A stretch of 64,000 bases of DNA from Rhizobium rhizogenes NBRC 13257 (GCF_000696095.1 NZ_BAYX01000006.1:124001-188000); one strand, 5' to 3'; positions 7,958 through 16,612 are shown, counted from the first letter of the stretch. Notes: a model not told the origin generated them from the sequence alone. Numbers and translations are program-made.

Positions 7958-8901
7958 AATGTCTGATTGTCCAACCGGTTCATGCCGACGGCATTGCGCT
8001 GCTTAGGGAGGCAGGCATCGAGCCGGTATTTTGTCCTTCTGCGGATATGGCAACGGTCGCCCGCATGATCCCCGGCTGCGAGGCGGTGATCACCAGGGAT
8101 GCTGGCCTTTCCGCTGCCGCGATCAATGCTGCTGATGCGTTGCGTGTTGTCGTCGTGCACGGTGCCGGTCACGATGCGGTCGACAAGGAAGCGGCAAGCG
8201 AACGAGGCGTGCTTGTCTGCAATACGCCGGGTGCCAATGCGCGGTCGGTGTCGGAGCTTGCTCTCGGCCTTGCGCTAGCTGTTGCGCGGCTAATCCCGGC
8301 TGCGGACCGCAGCGAACGAGCCGGCATAAGAGGGTTCCGCGAGATGGAGACCTTCACGGAATTGTCCGGCAAGACGGCTCTCATTGTCGGCTGGGGTGCA
8401 ACCGGCGCAGGGCTTGGTCGCATGCTGAAGGCCGCGTTCGATGCACGCGTTCTGGTCTATTCGCCTCGCGCAGCCGATGTGGAGGGTTTTGAGCGGATGG
8501 AAAAACTCGAAGATGGCCTGGCACAGGCGGATCTAGTCTCGCTGCACACCCCACTACGGCCGGAAACGCGCGGTTTGATCAATGCAAAAGCGCTCTCGCA
8601 CATCAAGCCTGGCGCCATTGTCGTCAATACCGCACGGGCAGGTCTGGTGGATGAAGCCGCCCTTGCCGAAGCCATTGCCTCCGGGCGCGTCGCCGGGGCG
8701 GGACTTGATGTCTATTCCCACGAAGCGCCATCCGGACCCCTTGGTCAGTCGAACCGGGTGATCTTTACGCCGCATCTCGGTGGTGCAACGCTTGAGGCCC
8801 TGCGTCGCGTGGCTATCGGCTCGGCTCGCAATGTGCTGATGGCCCTTTCCGGTGAGCGCCCGGCGACTGCACTCAACGATCCGGTCCGGAGTTACGCATG
8901 A
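7954..8901 (+). CDS. D-isomer-specific 2-hydroxyacid dehydrogenase
   Basis: This 315-residue NAD(P)-dependent oxidoreductase interconverts a 2-oxoacid and a D-2-hydroxyacid. The nucleotide-binding loop is GWGATGAGLG (about 145-154). The catalytic residues of the family are visible: R in NTARAGLVDE, E in VYSHEAPSG and H in TPHLGGAT. It resembles phosphoglycerate-dehydrogenase-like and glyoxylate/hydroxypyruvate reductase-like members, but the substrate cannot be read from the sequence. It starts on a 4-nt overlap with gntR and ends on a 4-nt overlap with the M20 gene, so all are expressed together. Confidence 0.88.
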   Translation: MKCLIVQPVHADGIALLREAGIEPVFCPSADMATVARMIPGCEAVITRDAGLSAAAINAADALRVVVVHGAGHDAVDKEAASERGVLVCNTPGANARSVSELALGLALAVARLIPAADRSERAGIRGFREMETFTELSGKTALIVGWGATGAGLGRMLKAAFDARVLVYSPRAADVEGFERMEKLEDGLAQADLVSLHTPLRPETRGLINAKALSHIKPGAIVVNTARAGLVDEAALAEAIASGRVAGAGLDVYSHEAPSGPLGQSNRVIFTPHLGGATLEALRRVAIGSARNVLMALSGERPATALNDPVRSYA

Positions 8902-10151
8902 GCCGCATTATCGAAGACACCATCGATCGATTGCTCGATCGCATCAACGCCATTTCGGAGCCAGGGCCGGGCTATACGCGTCCATCCTACAGTGCACTGG
9001 AAACTGCCGCCCATCGTGTCATCGCTGAGGAGGCGGAAACCCTCGGCCTGTCGGTGACGCGGGACGCTGCGGGCAATCTCTTCGCCCGGCTGCCGGGCAG
9101 GGACCGCGCGGCCACTCCCCTCTATATCGGCTCGCATCTCGATACCGTGCCGATGGGCGGTGCCTATGACGGGCAGGCCGGGGTTGTCGGCGCCATGGCC
9201 CTTGCCGCCGCCTTCGTCGATAGCGGCTCGGCGCCGCCTGCTGATCTGGTGGTGACCGTGACGCGGGCGGAAGAGAGCGTCTGGTTCCCGGTTTCCTATA
9301 TCGGCTCGCGCGCGGCACTCGGGCGGCTTTCGGCCGAAGAGATGAAGGCGGTCCGGTTCGATACCGGCCGGACGCTGGTCGATCACATGCGCGAGGAGGG
9401 TGGCGATCCGGAGGCTGTCGTTTCCGGGCCGGGGCTCGCGCCCGCACGCTTTGTGGAGCTGCATATCGAGCAAGGCCCCGTTCTCGATGAGGCCGGCGAA
9501 GCCTTCGCCATCGTCGACGGCGTGCGTGGCGGGTTGCGCTATCGCGACGCCCGCATCAACGGTGTCTGGGCTCATTCCGGTGGTGCGCCGCGTACCGCGC
9601 GTTCCGATGCCGTTTTTGCCCTGGCGGATCTGGTGGTCGCGATGGATCGAAGATGGGGCGCAATCCTGGAGGAAAAGCATGATCTTGCCGTGACGGTCGG
9701 CCGCGTCGATGCGGCCAGTTCCGAACACGCTTTTGCCAAGGTGCCTGGCCGGCTCGATTTCTGCCTCGACCTGCGCAGTGACGATCCGGCCGTTCTTGAG
9801 CGGATGGATCGGCTGGTGAAGGCAGAAATTGCGTTGATCGAGCAAGCGCGCGGTGTTTTCTTCGAGCTTGGCCTTCAATCACGCAGCCAGCCGACGCGGC
9901 TCTCAGTGCAACTCGGCGATGAGATCTACGAAGGTGCGCGCCGGCTCGGCTTTTCGCCACGCCGGATGCTGTCTGGCGGCGGCCATGATGCGGCCGCCTT
10001 CGCCCAGGCGGGCTGGGAGTCGGTCATGGTGTTCCTGCGCAACTGGGATGGCAGTCATAATCCCAAGGAAGGCATGGATCCCGCCGACCTTGCGACCGCA
10101 GTTCGTGTGCTGCACGAGGCATGGATGAAGAACGGCCAGGAGAGCCCATGA
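8898..10151 (+). CDS. M20-family amidohydrolase (N-carbamoyl-L-amino-acid hydrolase / allantoate amidohydrolase type)
   Basis: This 417-residue binuclear metal hydrolase contains GSHLDTVPMGGAYDGQAG (about 75-92), the acidic RAEES site, the subfamily hallmark HIEQGPVLD (about 190-198), AHSGGAPRTARSDA in the dimerisation domain and SGGGHDAAAF near the C-terminus. HIEQGP and GHDA separate the hydantoinase/carbamoylase group from peptidase M20 members. It would remove a carbamoyl (ureido) group from an amino acid or a similar ureido compound. Its position in a pxp operon suggests it handles a product related to hydantoins or modified amino acids. Confidence 0.88.
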   Translation: MSRIIEDTIDRLLDRINAISEPGPGYTRPSYSALETAAHRVIAEEAETLGLSVTRDAAGNLFARLPGRDRAATPLYIGSHLDTVPMGGAYDGQAGVVGAMALAAAFVDSGSAPPADLVVTVTRAEESVWFPVSYIGSRAALGRLSAEEMKAVRFDTGRTLVDHMREEGGDPEAVVSGPGLAPARFVELHIEQGPVLDEAGEAFAIVDGVRGGLRYRDARINGVWAHSGGAPRTARSDAVFALADLVVAMDRRWGAILEEKHDLAVTVGRVDAASSEHAFAKVPGRLDFCLDLRSDDPAVLERMDRLVKAEIALIEQARGVFFELGLQSRSQPTRLSVQLGDEIYEGARRLGFSPRRMLSGGGHDAAAFAQAGWESVMVFLRNWDGSHNPKEGMDPADLATAVRVLHEAWMKNGQESP

Positions 10152-10786
10152 GCGAGAAGGAAACATTGGCCCAGCAGGCCTATCGCGACGTCAAGCAGCG
10201 TATCCTTGCGGGCACTCTTCCGGCGGGCGATGTCCTGACTGAAAGAGCCCTTGCCCAGGAATCCGGCATTTCGCGCACGCCGTTGCGCGCGGCCATCTCC
10301 CGGCTGGAAAAGGAAGGCGTCATTTCGCGGCTTACCAATGGTGCGTTGATGGTGCGGCCCGTCACGGTGGAACAACTCCTTGAAATCGTCCAGATACGAC
10401 GCCTGCTCGAAGGTGCTGCCGCAGCCAGGGCTGCCGGACGACCCATGACGCCGGCACTGGAGCAGTCCCGCGAGGCGATGCGCGCCTATGCGCAGGGAGG
10501 CGACGTGGCCTTCGATCAGTTCTGGCTCGATGACGACGTCTTTCATCTGGCCGTCGCGGAGGCTGCTGGTCTCAGCCTGCTGCCGGCCATGATCACGGAA
10601 ATGCGCGGCATCGCCCGGCGCTGTACAATCACCCGCACCCATGACCGCTTCGATCAGCAGGCGCGTGAACATCTCGACATCATCGAGGCAATCGAAGCGC
10701 AGGACGGCGAGCGTGCCTGCGCCGCTATGCAAGCCCATTTCGATAGTGTCCGTAGCCGTTTTTTGGGCTGGCTTGACCGACGCTAA
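10148..10786 (+). CDS. GntR-family regulator, FCD domain (second in the module)
   Basis: This 212-residue protein has a winged helix (about 5-72; LAQESGISRTPLRAAISRLEKEGV) and an FCD domain. Metal-site candidates are DDDVFHLAVAEAAG, REHLDIIEAI and QAHFDSVR. The start at 10148 gives an ATGA overlap with the M20 gene. It is clearly a paralogue of the regulator at 7313, not a duplicate. Two FCD repressors in one operon may divide control between the pxp half and the M24 half. Confidence 0.92.
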   Translation: MSEKETLAQQAYRDVKQRILAGTLPAGDVLTERALAQESGISRTPLRAAISRLEKEGVISRLTNGALMVRPVTVEQLLEIVQIRRLLEGAAAARAAGRPMTPALEQSREAMRAYAQGGDVAFDQFWLDDDVFHLAVAEAAGLSLLPAMITEMRGIARRCTITRTHDRFDQQAREHLDIIEAIEAQDGERACAAMQAHFDSVRSRFLGWLDRR

Positions 10787-10810
10787 TGATGGAAATTGTG
10801 ATCGCACCAG

Positions 10811-11977
10811 ATGTTTGAATTCGCAGAACTGCGCGGCCGCGAAGCCGCTTTTACCGAAACGGAATTCGCTGAAAGGCAGTCGCGGGCCCGCGCCGCCATA
10901 CGGGCGGCCGGTCATGAGGCACTCGTCGTCACCGGACCGGAAAACATCTACTGGCTGACGGGTCGGCAGACGGCGGGCTATTTCGCATTCCAGGCGCTGG
11001 TTTTGCCTGTCGAGGGCAATCCCTGCCTCCTCGTGCGCGAGTTGGAACTGGTCGGATCGGTCGTCAACACATGGCTGCGGGATATCCGTACCTACCAGGA
11101 CGGCGAAGATCCAGCCGTGGCATTGGCGGGACTTCTGAAGACACTCGGCATCTCCCGCCCGGCGATTGAACTGGGAGGCTGGTTTGTTTCGGCGGTCATG
11201 GCCGACAGGATTGCCCAGGAGATCGGTCACGGCGACTTGATAGACGGCTCGGCGATCCTGCCTCCGCTCAGAATGGTAAAGTCGCAAGTGGAGCTGGATG
11301 CGATCAGGGCTGCGGCAGGCTATGCCGAAGCGGGTATCGTGGCCGGAATCGCTGCCTGTGACGCCGGCGTGGACGAGAACGCGGTTGCGGCTGCGATGCT
11401 GGCTGCCGCAACCGACGCCGGATCGGAAGCCATGGCGATGGAGCCCTTGGTGTCTTCGGGGCCGCGCAGCGGCCTGCCGCATATGACATGGCGCCGGCGG
11501 AAGCTGACGGCGGGCGATCCTGTCTTTCTCGAGTTGGCGGGAAGCCACGCCCGGTATCACGCCGGCTTGATGCGCGCCGTCTGGATCGGCCATCCGCCCG
11601 ACGAAGCGCGCCGGATGATGGACTGTGCGCTTGCCGCCCTTGAGGCTGCCCTTGCGGCGATCCGACCCGGCGTGCCTTGCAGTGTGCCGCATGAGGCGGC
11701 GCAGAAGGTGATCGACGCGAAAGGCTATCATGCGGCTTTTCGCAAGCGCATCGGATATTCGATGGGGGTCGCCTTCGCGCCCGACTGGGGCGAAGGCGGA
11801 ATTCTCAGTCTCTTCAGCGGAGTGTCGCAATTGATCGAGCCGGGCATGGTCTTCCATCTGCCCGCGACCTTGCGAAGCTACGGTGTCTGGACCGTCGGCG
11901 CTTCCGAAACCGTGATCGTTACCGAAACCGGGGTTGAGCCGCTATCGACGCTACCGCGTGACCTTGTCGTTCGATAG
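10811..11977 (+). CDS. M24-family protein resembling ectoine hydrolase (EutD/DoeA), without metal ligands
   Basis: The 388-residue protein has a creatinase-type N-terminal domain (about 10-150) and a pita-bread M24 domain (about 160-385). The five metal ligands of aminopeptidase P and prolidase are mostly replaced. The first Asp block reads FLELAGS, the second Asp is absent in YHAGLMRAV, the His block is RIGYSMGV, and the first Glu block is PGMVFHLPAT. The blocks RIGYSMG, PDWGE and PGMVFHL match the ectoine-hydrolase branch, as I remember it. This branch works without metal, as creatinase does. No doeB or doeD partner is present, so the substrate may be another cyclic amidine or amide. It begins 24 nt after gntR. 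Confidence 0.75.
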   Translation: MFEFAELRGREAAFTETEFAERQSRARAAIRAAGHEALVVTGPENIYWLTGRQTAGYFAFQALVLPVEGNPCLLVRELELVGSVVNTWLRDIRTYQDGEDPAVALAGLLKTLGISRPAIELGGWFVSAVMADRIAQEIGHGDLIDGSAILPPLRMVKSQVELDAIRAAAGYAEAGIVAGIAACDAGVDENAVAAAMLAAATDAGSEAMAMEPLVSSGPRSGLPHMTWRRRKLTAGDPVFLELAGSHARYHAGLMRAVWIGHPPDEARRMMDCALAALEAALAAIRPGVPCSVPHEAAQKVIDAKGYHAAFRKRIGYSMGVAFAPDWGEGGILSLFSGVSQLIEPGMVFHLPATLRSYGVWTVGASETVIVTETGVEPLSTLPRDLVVR

Positions 11978-12012
11978 AGAGGCGGGGTCTGGCTAAACTT
12001 CAGGCGTAAGCG

Positions 12013-13191
12013 CTACCACCAGAAGCTTGGCGATTTGGTCAGGAGTTCGTTGCCGTTTTCGCCGATGATGATGATGTCCTCGAAGAAGGCCGCACCGACC
12101 CCTTCGAGCGAGAGAAAGGCTTCCACGCCAAACACCATATCCTTCTCGATGTGGTCTTGCGGCAACGACATACTGGTGGAGATGCGCGGCAGTTCGAAGC
12201 CGAGCCCGATACTATGGCCGAAGAAGGGGAAGTTCTTCATGATCGGCGAGACGGAGCCGCCGAACGCTGCCGTCATGCGATCACCCTCCGCTGCCACGTC
12301 GAGAAGCTTCGCACCCGGCTGCATCATGTCGGTCAGGGCGTGCACGATACCTGCGGCGGCCTCGATCAGCCGACGCTGGTCGTCATTGGGTCTGCCACGA
12401 ACGCCTGTGCGGCCGGGGTCGAGATAATAGCCCTGATAGAAGGCTGCATGGAGGGTACCGGTGACGATGTCGCCTGGTTGCGGCGTATCGGCGCTGTAAC
12501 CGGTCAGCGGAAAGCGCTGATCGAAACCGAGCGTATCGCCGTGATTGCAGCCGATCATTTGGAGGCGGCCGCCGAAGCGCACCACCTCGCGGGCCGCCTC
12601 GCCGGCGGCATCCCGTTCGGATAGTCCGCCTGTCAGTCCTTCCATGAGCCGGTTCAGCCCGATAGTCGCCGTCTCGCCGGCGATCCGGAAACAGTCGAGC
12701 TCGCGTGGGCTCTTGATGCGTCGGACGTTGCGGATGAGATCATCGGCCTCGATCCATTCCACCTGCGGAGCTCCGTCAACGAGCTGGCTGTAATATTTGA
12801 CCGGGATGAAATTCGTGCCCACCAGCGCAACACGGCCCGTGATACCCCGTTCGACCAGCGCCTTGGCGACGCTGGCAAAGGGATGGTTTGAGGAGCGCAC
12901 GTCGGCGATGGAGACGAGATCGTCGCGCACTTCCGGTTCGTCGATGTGCAGTTCCGGCGCTTTGCCTTGCTGCAGGATGATGCCGGAAAAAGAGCGGGCC
13001 GACCAGATCAGCGAATCCATGCCGCCGCTGATGGCATAGTGATTGGACAGATAGAGAATGTCGCCGCAATTGTCCGTCGTGCCGCCGCCGCGCCCGAAGA
13101 CCACGGCCGTCTCGAAGCCGCGCGCCTTCATCTCTGCGAGAACACGCGCCCAGCGTGCCTCGTATTCATCGAGCGGAAAATATCTGGCCAT
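12013..13191 (-). CDS. M24-family peptidase (Xaa-Pro dipeptidase/creatinase-like)
   Basis: The 392-residue protein has an N-terminal creatinase-like domain and a C-terminal M24 domain. Unlike its neighbour, it keeps most metal ligands: D in YYLDPGRTG, H in FFGHSIGLGF, E in FGVEAFLS and E in AFFEDIII. The first Asp position (VTGTLHA) is changed. The start at 13191 follows AAAGGAACC. The longer frame to 13272 would begin inside the operator at 13260-13272, so it is rejected. It converges with the ectoine-hydrolase-like gene across 35 bases. It is probably an intracellular di- or imidopeptidase, or a hydrolase of an N-substituted amino acid. Confidence 0.82.
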   Translation of the reverse strand: MARYFPLDEYEARWARVLAEMKARGFETAVVFGRGGGTTDNCGDILYLSNHYAISGGMDSLIWSARSFSGIILQQGKAPELHIDEPEVRDDLVSIADVRSSNHPFASVAKALVERGITGRVALVGTNFIPVKYYSQLVDGAPQVEWIEADDLIRNVRRIKSPRELDCFRIAGETATIGLNRLMEGLTGGLSERDAAGEAAREVVRFGGRLQMIGCNHGDTLGFDQRFPLTGYSADTPQPGDIVTGTLHAAFYQGYYLDPGRTGVRGRPNDDQRRLIEAAAGIVHALTDMMQPGAKLLDVAAEGDRMTAAFGGSVSPIMKNFPFFGHSIGLGFELPRISTSMSLPQDHIEKDMVFGVEAFLSLEGVGAAFFEDIIIIGENGNELLTKSPSFWW

Positions 13192-13259
13192 GGCACGGTT
13201 CCTTTGACGCGCAAGCACCTTTTGACGCTGGTCGGCTGAAGGCGCAAAGCTTTTCAAAT

Positions 13260-13272
13260 TTCGGTACACCAA
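13260..13272 (-). promoter_or_regulatory. Candidate GntR operator upstream of the M24 peptidase
   Basis: On the minus strand the sequence reads TTGGTGTACCGAA, one base different from the site at 13429-13441. It lies 69 bases before the M24 start at 13191. Together with the site facing the DUF1989 gene it makes a pair of operators in one divergent intergenic region. Confidence 0.6.
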
Positions 13273-13428
13273 CTGTATTCAACGGTCAACGCATGCCGTG
13301 ATCCATCGGATGTGTTCGGCCGTCCCTCTCAGCTCTTAATGACTATCTTTTGCGCAGGAGGGCTGATTTTTTACGCAGAACGCCAATCATTTTTGCAGTA
13401 AATCATTGAAAAACAACCTTGAATTCCA

Positions 13429-13441
13429 TTGGTATACCGAA
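13429..13441 (+). promoter_or_regulatory. Candidate GntR operator upstream of the DUF1989-transporter operon
   Basis: TTGGTATACCGAA contains the perfect 8-bp palindrome GGTATACC. It matches the pxp intergenic site at 12 of 13 bases. It is about 100 bases before the DUF1989 start at 13539. It would place the second amino-acid importer under the same regulator as the pxp genes. Confidence 0.65.
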
Positions 13442-13538
13442 TAGGCTGAAATCTGAAAGTCAATGGTCGGGCGAACGGACCATAGAAGCCTCGAGTTCCA
13501 ATGAGGCCCGTGCCCCGTCGAAACGCGAGTTTTGCATC

Positions 13539-14162
13539 ATGACCGAATGTTCCGAAATCGTGCCGGCCAGCCATGGGCGCGCCTTCACGATGCACGCCGG
13601 CCAGTTCGCCGTCATCACCAATAGTCATGGCAACCAAGTCGTCGACACATGGGCAATATCGGCCGATGATCCGAGCGATATCATGTCGATGGACCATACT
13701 CGATCGGTCAATAGCAACATCTTCTTCAAGCAGGGCATGTCGGCGGTCGGCACCAGTCGCCTCAAGATGCTGACGCTGGTTAAAGACAGCGCAGCGCTGG
13801 CGCATGACACGCTTCTCTGCCCCTGCAATTCCGCTCTCTATCGCGAACTCGGTTGCGAGGAGGAGCATCGCAGCTGTTCGGGCAATTTTCACGAGGCGCT
13901 TGCCGAGAAAGGCATCGTCCAGTCGTTCACCCCGGCATCGCTCAATCTTTTCATGAACGTGCCTGTCCGGGGCGATGGCGTCGTCGAGCGCCTGCCTCCT
14001 GCATCGCAGCTAGGCGACCGGGTTGCGCTGCGCGCCGAGATGGACCTTCTCCTGGTGCTCTCTGCATGCCCACAGGACATCACCATCATCAACGGAGCAG
14101 CTCGCACGCCGAAGGATGTCGCGGTTGATATTCTCGACCAATTGCCGTCGGGGGACGAATGA
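13539..14162 (+). CDS. DUF1989 protein (urea-carboxylase-associated family)
   Basis: This 207-residue protein of the DUF1989 family shows its conserved blocks: GRAFTMHAGQF and GNQVVDTW near the start, a Cys-rich CPCNSALYRELG in the middle, and CSGNFHEAL followed by NLFMNVPV. Family members are found beside urea carboxylase and allophanate hydrolase genes and may act on carboxylated or carbamoyl-type intermediates, but their exact reaction is not settled to my knowledge. The start at 13539 is chosen because the operator and promoter lie downstream of the earliest possible start (a TTG at 13419). No strong ribosome site is seen at 13539, so the start is uncertain. It overlaps the ATPase gene by 4 nt. 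Confidence 0.82.
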   Translation: MTECSEIVPASHGRAFTMHAGQFAVITNSHGNQVVDTWAISADDPSDIMSMDHTRSVNSNIFFKQGMSAVGTSRLKMLTLVKDSAALAHDTLLCPCNSALYRELGCEEEHRSCSGNFHEALAEKGIVQSFTPASLNLFMNVPVRGDGVVERLPPASQLGDRVALRAEMDLLLVLSACPQDITIINGAARTPKDVAVDILDQLPSGDE

Positions 14163-14971
14163 TGCCGGAGCCGATTCTGACCCTGCGCGACATCCGAAAG
14201 AGTTTCGGGGACAATGAGGTCTTGAAGGGAATTTCGCTCACCGTTACGGCGGGCGAGGTGGTCTCGATCATCGGCGCCAGCGGCTCGGGCAAGAGTACCT
14301 TCCTGCGCTCCATCAATGCGTTGGAAATGCCGCAATCCGGCTTCATGGATTTCGACGAGCTTTCGTTCGACTTCCGGCCTGAGTCGCGTCAGTTCCCAAT
14401 GCCGGCGCAATTGCAAGCGCTGCGGCGACGGGTGGGCATGGTGTTTCAGAGCTATAATCTCTGGCCGCACATGACGGTTCTGGAAAATGTTATCCATGCG
14501 CCGGTCAAACTCCTGAAGATGCCGCGCTCTCAGGCGGTCGAGGAGGCCGAAGCGCTGCTGTCGCGCATCGGGCTTTATGAAAAGCGGCATAGCTATCCCT
14601 CCCGACTGTCCGGCGGCCAGCAGCAACGCGTGGCCATCGTCCGTGCTTTGGCGATGAAGCCTCGCCTGATGCTATTCGACGAGGTGACATCGGCGCTTGA
14701 TCCGGAACTTGTGCATGAGGTGCTGGTGCTCATGGCATCGCTGGCTGCGGAAGGCATGACCATGCTTCTCGTCACGCATGAGATTGCCTTTGCCCGAGAC
14801 GTTTCTTCCCGGGTTCTCTTTTTCGACAAGGGCGTCGTTGCCGAATCCGGAGCGCCCGGCATCCTGCGCAATCCGCAAAGCGAGCGGTTGCAGCAGTTCC
14901 TGCATCGCATTCTGCATGACCAATTTGGCTCCCTTGGCATGGATGTATCCAACGGGGAGGTGCTTTCATGA
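14159..14971 (+). CDS. Polar amino-acid ABC importer, ATP-binding protein
   Basis: The 270-residue ATPase has Walker A GASGSGKST, Q-loop VFQSYNLWPHMTV, signature LSGGQQQRVAIVRAL and Walker B LMLFDEVTSALDPE. The Val in DEVTSALD, in place of the commoner Pro, occurs in several histidine/lysine-type members of this family. An insertion of about 20 residues follows the Walker A helix (around DFDELSFDFRPE), also known in this branch. The start overlaps the DUF1989 stop. It couples import to the permease at 14968. Confidence 0.92.
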   Translation: MMPEPILTLRDIRKSFGDNEVLKGISLTVTAGEVVSIIGASGSGKSTFLRSINALEMPQSGFMDFDELSFDFRPESRQFPMPAQLQALRRRVGMVFQSYNLWPHMTVLENVIHAPVKLLKMPRSQAVEEAEALLSRIGLYEKRHSYPSRLSGGQQQRVAIVRALAMKPRLMLFDEVTSALDPELVHEVLVLMASLAAEGMTMLLVTHEIAFARDVSSRVLFFDKGVVAESGAPGILRNPQSERLQQFLHRILHDQFGSLGMDVSNGEVLS

Positions 14972-15627
14972 GCGAAGCGTTTCTTGAAGAACTCAAGCTT
15001 TACGGGCCGGGTTTTGTCGAGGCGGCCTGGACAGTGCTCTGGCTGACGGTAGCAACCATCATTTTCAGTTGGATCTGTGGTCTCGCGGCTGCCCTGGCGC
15101 ATGGATCGAAGTGGCGTGCCGCGCGCATGGCATCGGCTTTCTATGTCTGGTTCGTTCGCGGAACGCCGACGCTTATTCAAGTTTTCATCATCTATTTCGG
15201 ATTGCCGGCCTTTGGCATCAAGCTTTCTCCCTTTGTCGCCGGCGTCCTGTCGCTCGGGATCAACAGCGGCGCTTATGTCGCGGAGATCATTCGTGGCGGC
15301 CTTTCGGCCATTCCGCGTGGGCAGACGGAGTCGGCGCTCGCGCTCGGCTTCAGCCCGTCGGAGACCATGCGCAGCATCATCCTGCCACAGGTCTCTCGCA
15401 TCATCCTGCCGTCCATCACCAATGAGGCGATTTCGACGTTGAAGAACACGTCGCTGCTGTCGACGATTACGGTGGTGGAACTGACGCTTTATGCGCAGAC
15501 CCTGATTGCTGCGACCTTCCGCCCGTTCGAATTCTACATCACGGTTGCGATCATCTATCTCGTCCTGACCACCATTCTCACCCAGCTTTCAGCTTGGCTG
15601 GAGCGGCACTATGCGGCCCAGACCTGA
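14968..15627 (+). CDS. Polar amino-acid ABC importer permease (single)
   Basis: This is a 219-residue permease with about five membrane helices and the EAA loop PRGQTESALALGF. Only one permease gene is present, in contrast to the two in the operon at 1222-2519, so it probably forms a homodimer. It overlaps the ATPase gene by 4 nt and is followed by the binding-protein gene after 93 bases. Confidence 0.92.
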   Translation: MSEAFLEELKLYGPGFVEAAWTVLWLTVATIIFSWICGLAAALAHGSKWRAARMASAFYVWFVRGTPTLIQVFIIYFGLPAFGIKLSPFVAGVLSLGINSGAYVAEIIRGGLSAIPRGQTESALALGFSPSETMRSIILPQVSRIILPSITNEAISTLKNTSLLSTITVVELTLYAQTLIAATFRPFEFYITVAIIYLVLTTILTQLSAWLERHYAAQT

Positions 15628-15720
15628 ACGGTCGTGGTCTGGGCCACGCGCACCGGGAAGTTTTATGCGCCGCGAGGCGAAGACGATACCTCACCAGATC
15701 AATAAAAGGGAACAATAGCC

Positions 15721-16512
15721 ATGAAATTCAAACTGTTTGCATTCGCTGCCACCATGCTTGCCGCCGCCGCCTTTGGTAACGCGCCGGCTTCGGCCGCTGG
15801 TCTGGAGCTCCTGGAACCCGGCAAGCTGCAGGTCGCGACCGAGGGAACATTTGCGCCTTTTAGCATGCGCGCTCCCGACGGCTCGCTCGACGGTCTGGAA
15901 ATCCGCGTGATGAAGGAAGTGGCCAAGCGTTTGGATCTCGCCTACACGCCTGTCCTCATCAAATGGGATTCGCTCCTCGTCGGCCTGCAGGCCGATCAGT
16001 ATGACGTCATCAGCGCATCCATGGACATCACGCCCGAGCGTCAGAAGAAGGTTACCTTCGCCAACGGCTGGCTGGAATCGGGTGGTCGCATCATCGTTTC
16101 GAAGGGGTCGCCAATCAAGAGTGCCGCCGATCTGAAAGGCAAGACAGTCGGCGCGCTCGTCTCTTCCACCTTTGCCAAGATCGCCGAGGAAAAGGGAGCC
16201 GTCGTCAAGGGCTACAAGGCCGAGGCCGACGCCATGCAGGATCTCGTCAACGGAAATATCGATGCGACGATTACAGACTCGATCGCTGGAGCCTATGCGG
16301 TCAAGAACGCACATATGCCGCTGGAGATGACGGATGACTACGTCAGCCACATTCAAAAGGGTTTTGCTATCAAGAAGGGCAAGCCGGAGCTCGTGAAGGC
16401 TATCAACAAGGCTCTCGCGGATATGGTGGCCGACGGCACTTATGCAAAGCTGACCACGGATTTGGTCGGCTTCGATCCGGCGCCGAAAGACCCGATCAAA
16501 TCGGTCGAGTAG
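15721..16512 (+). CDS. Polar amino-acid ABC importer, periplasmic binding protein
   Basis: This 263-residue family-3 binding protein has a signal peptide (about 1-25, cut after ASA). The family blocks are LQVATEGTFAPFSM, LDGLEIRVMKEVAKRL and MDITPERQKKVTF, with the ligand-contacting Arg in TPER. An AAAAGGGAAC ribosome site precedes the start. The substrate is unknown. From the operon it may be a pyroglutamyl-like, ectoine-like or other cyclic amino acid. Confidence 0.92.
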   Translation: MKFKLFAFAATMLAAAAFGNAPASAAGLELLEPGKLQVATEGTFAPFSMRAPDGSLDGLEIRVMKEVAKRLDLAYTPVLIKWDSLLVGLQADQYDVISASMDITPERQKKVTFANGWLESGGRIIVSKGSPIKSAADLKGKTVGALVSSTFAKIAEEKGAVVKGYKAEADAMQDLVNGNIDATITDSIAGAYAVKNAHMPLEMTDDYVSHIQKGFAIKKGKPELVKAINKALADMVADGTYAKLTTDLVGFDPAPKDPIKSVE

Positions 16513-16612
16513 GCAGTTGTACGGCAGATGCCCTACCTGTTGACGGGGAATAACATCGCATCCGCGTGATGCAAGCAAATGTGCTTGCGCTTTCGCAGGA
16601 GCGCAAAGTTCA

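Noticed and set aside
10055..11857. 600-residue open frame on the minus strand
   Set aside because: It runs antisense to three genes with clear families (M20, GntR, M24) and has a shadow composition rich in Arg, His and Gln, without a motif.
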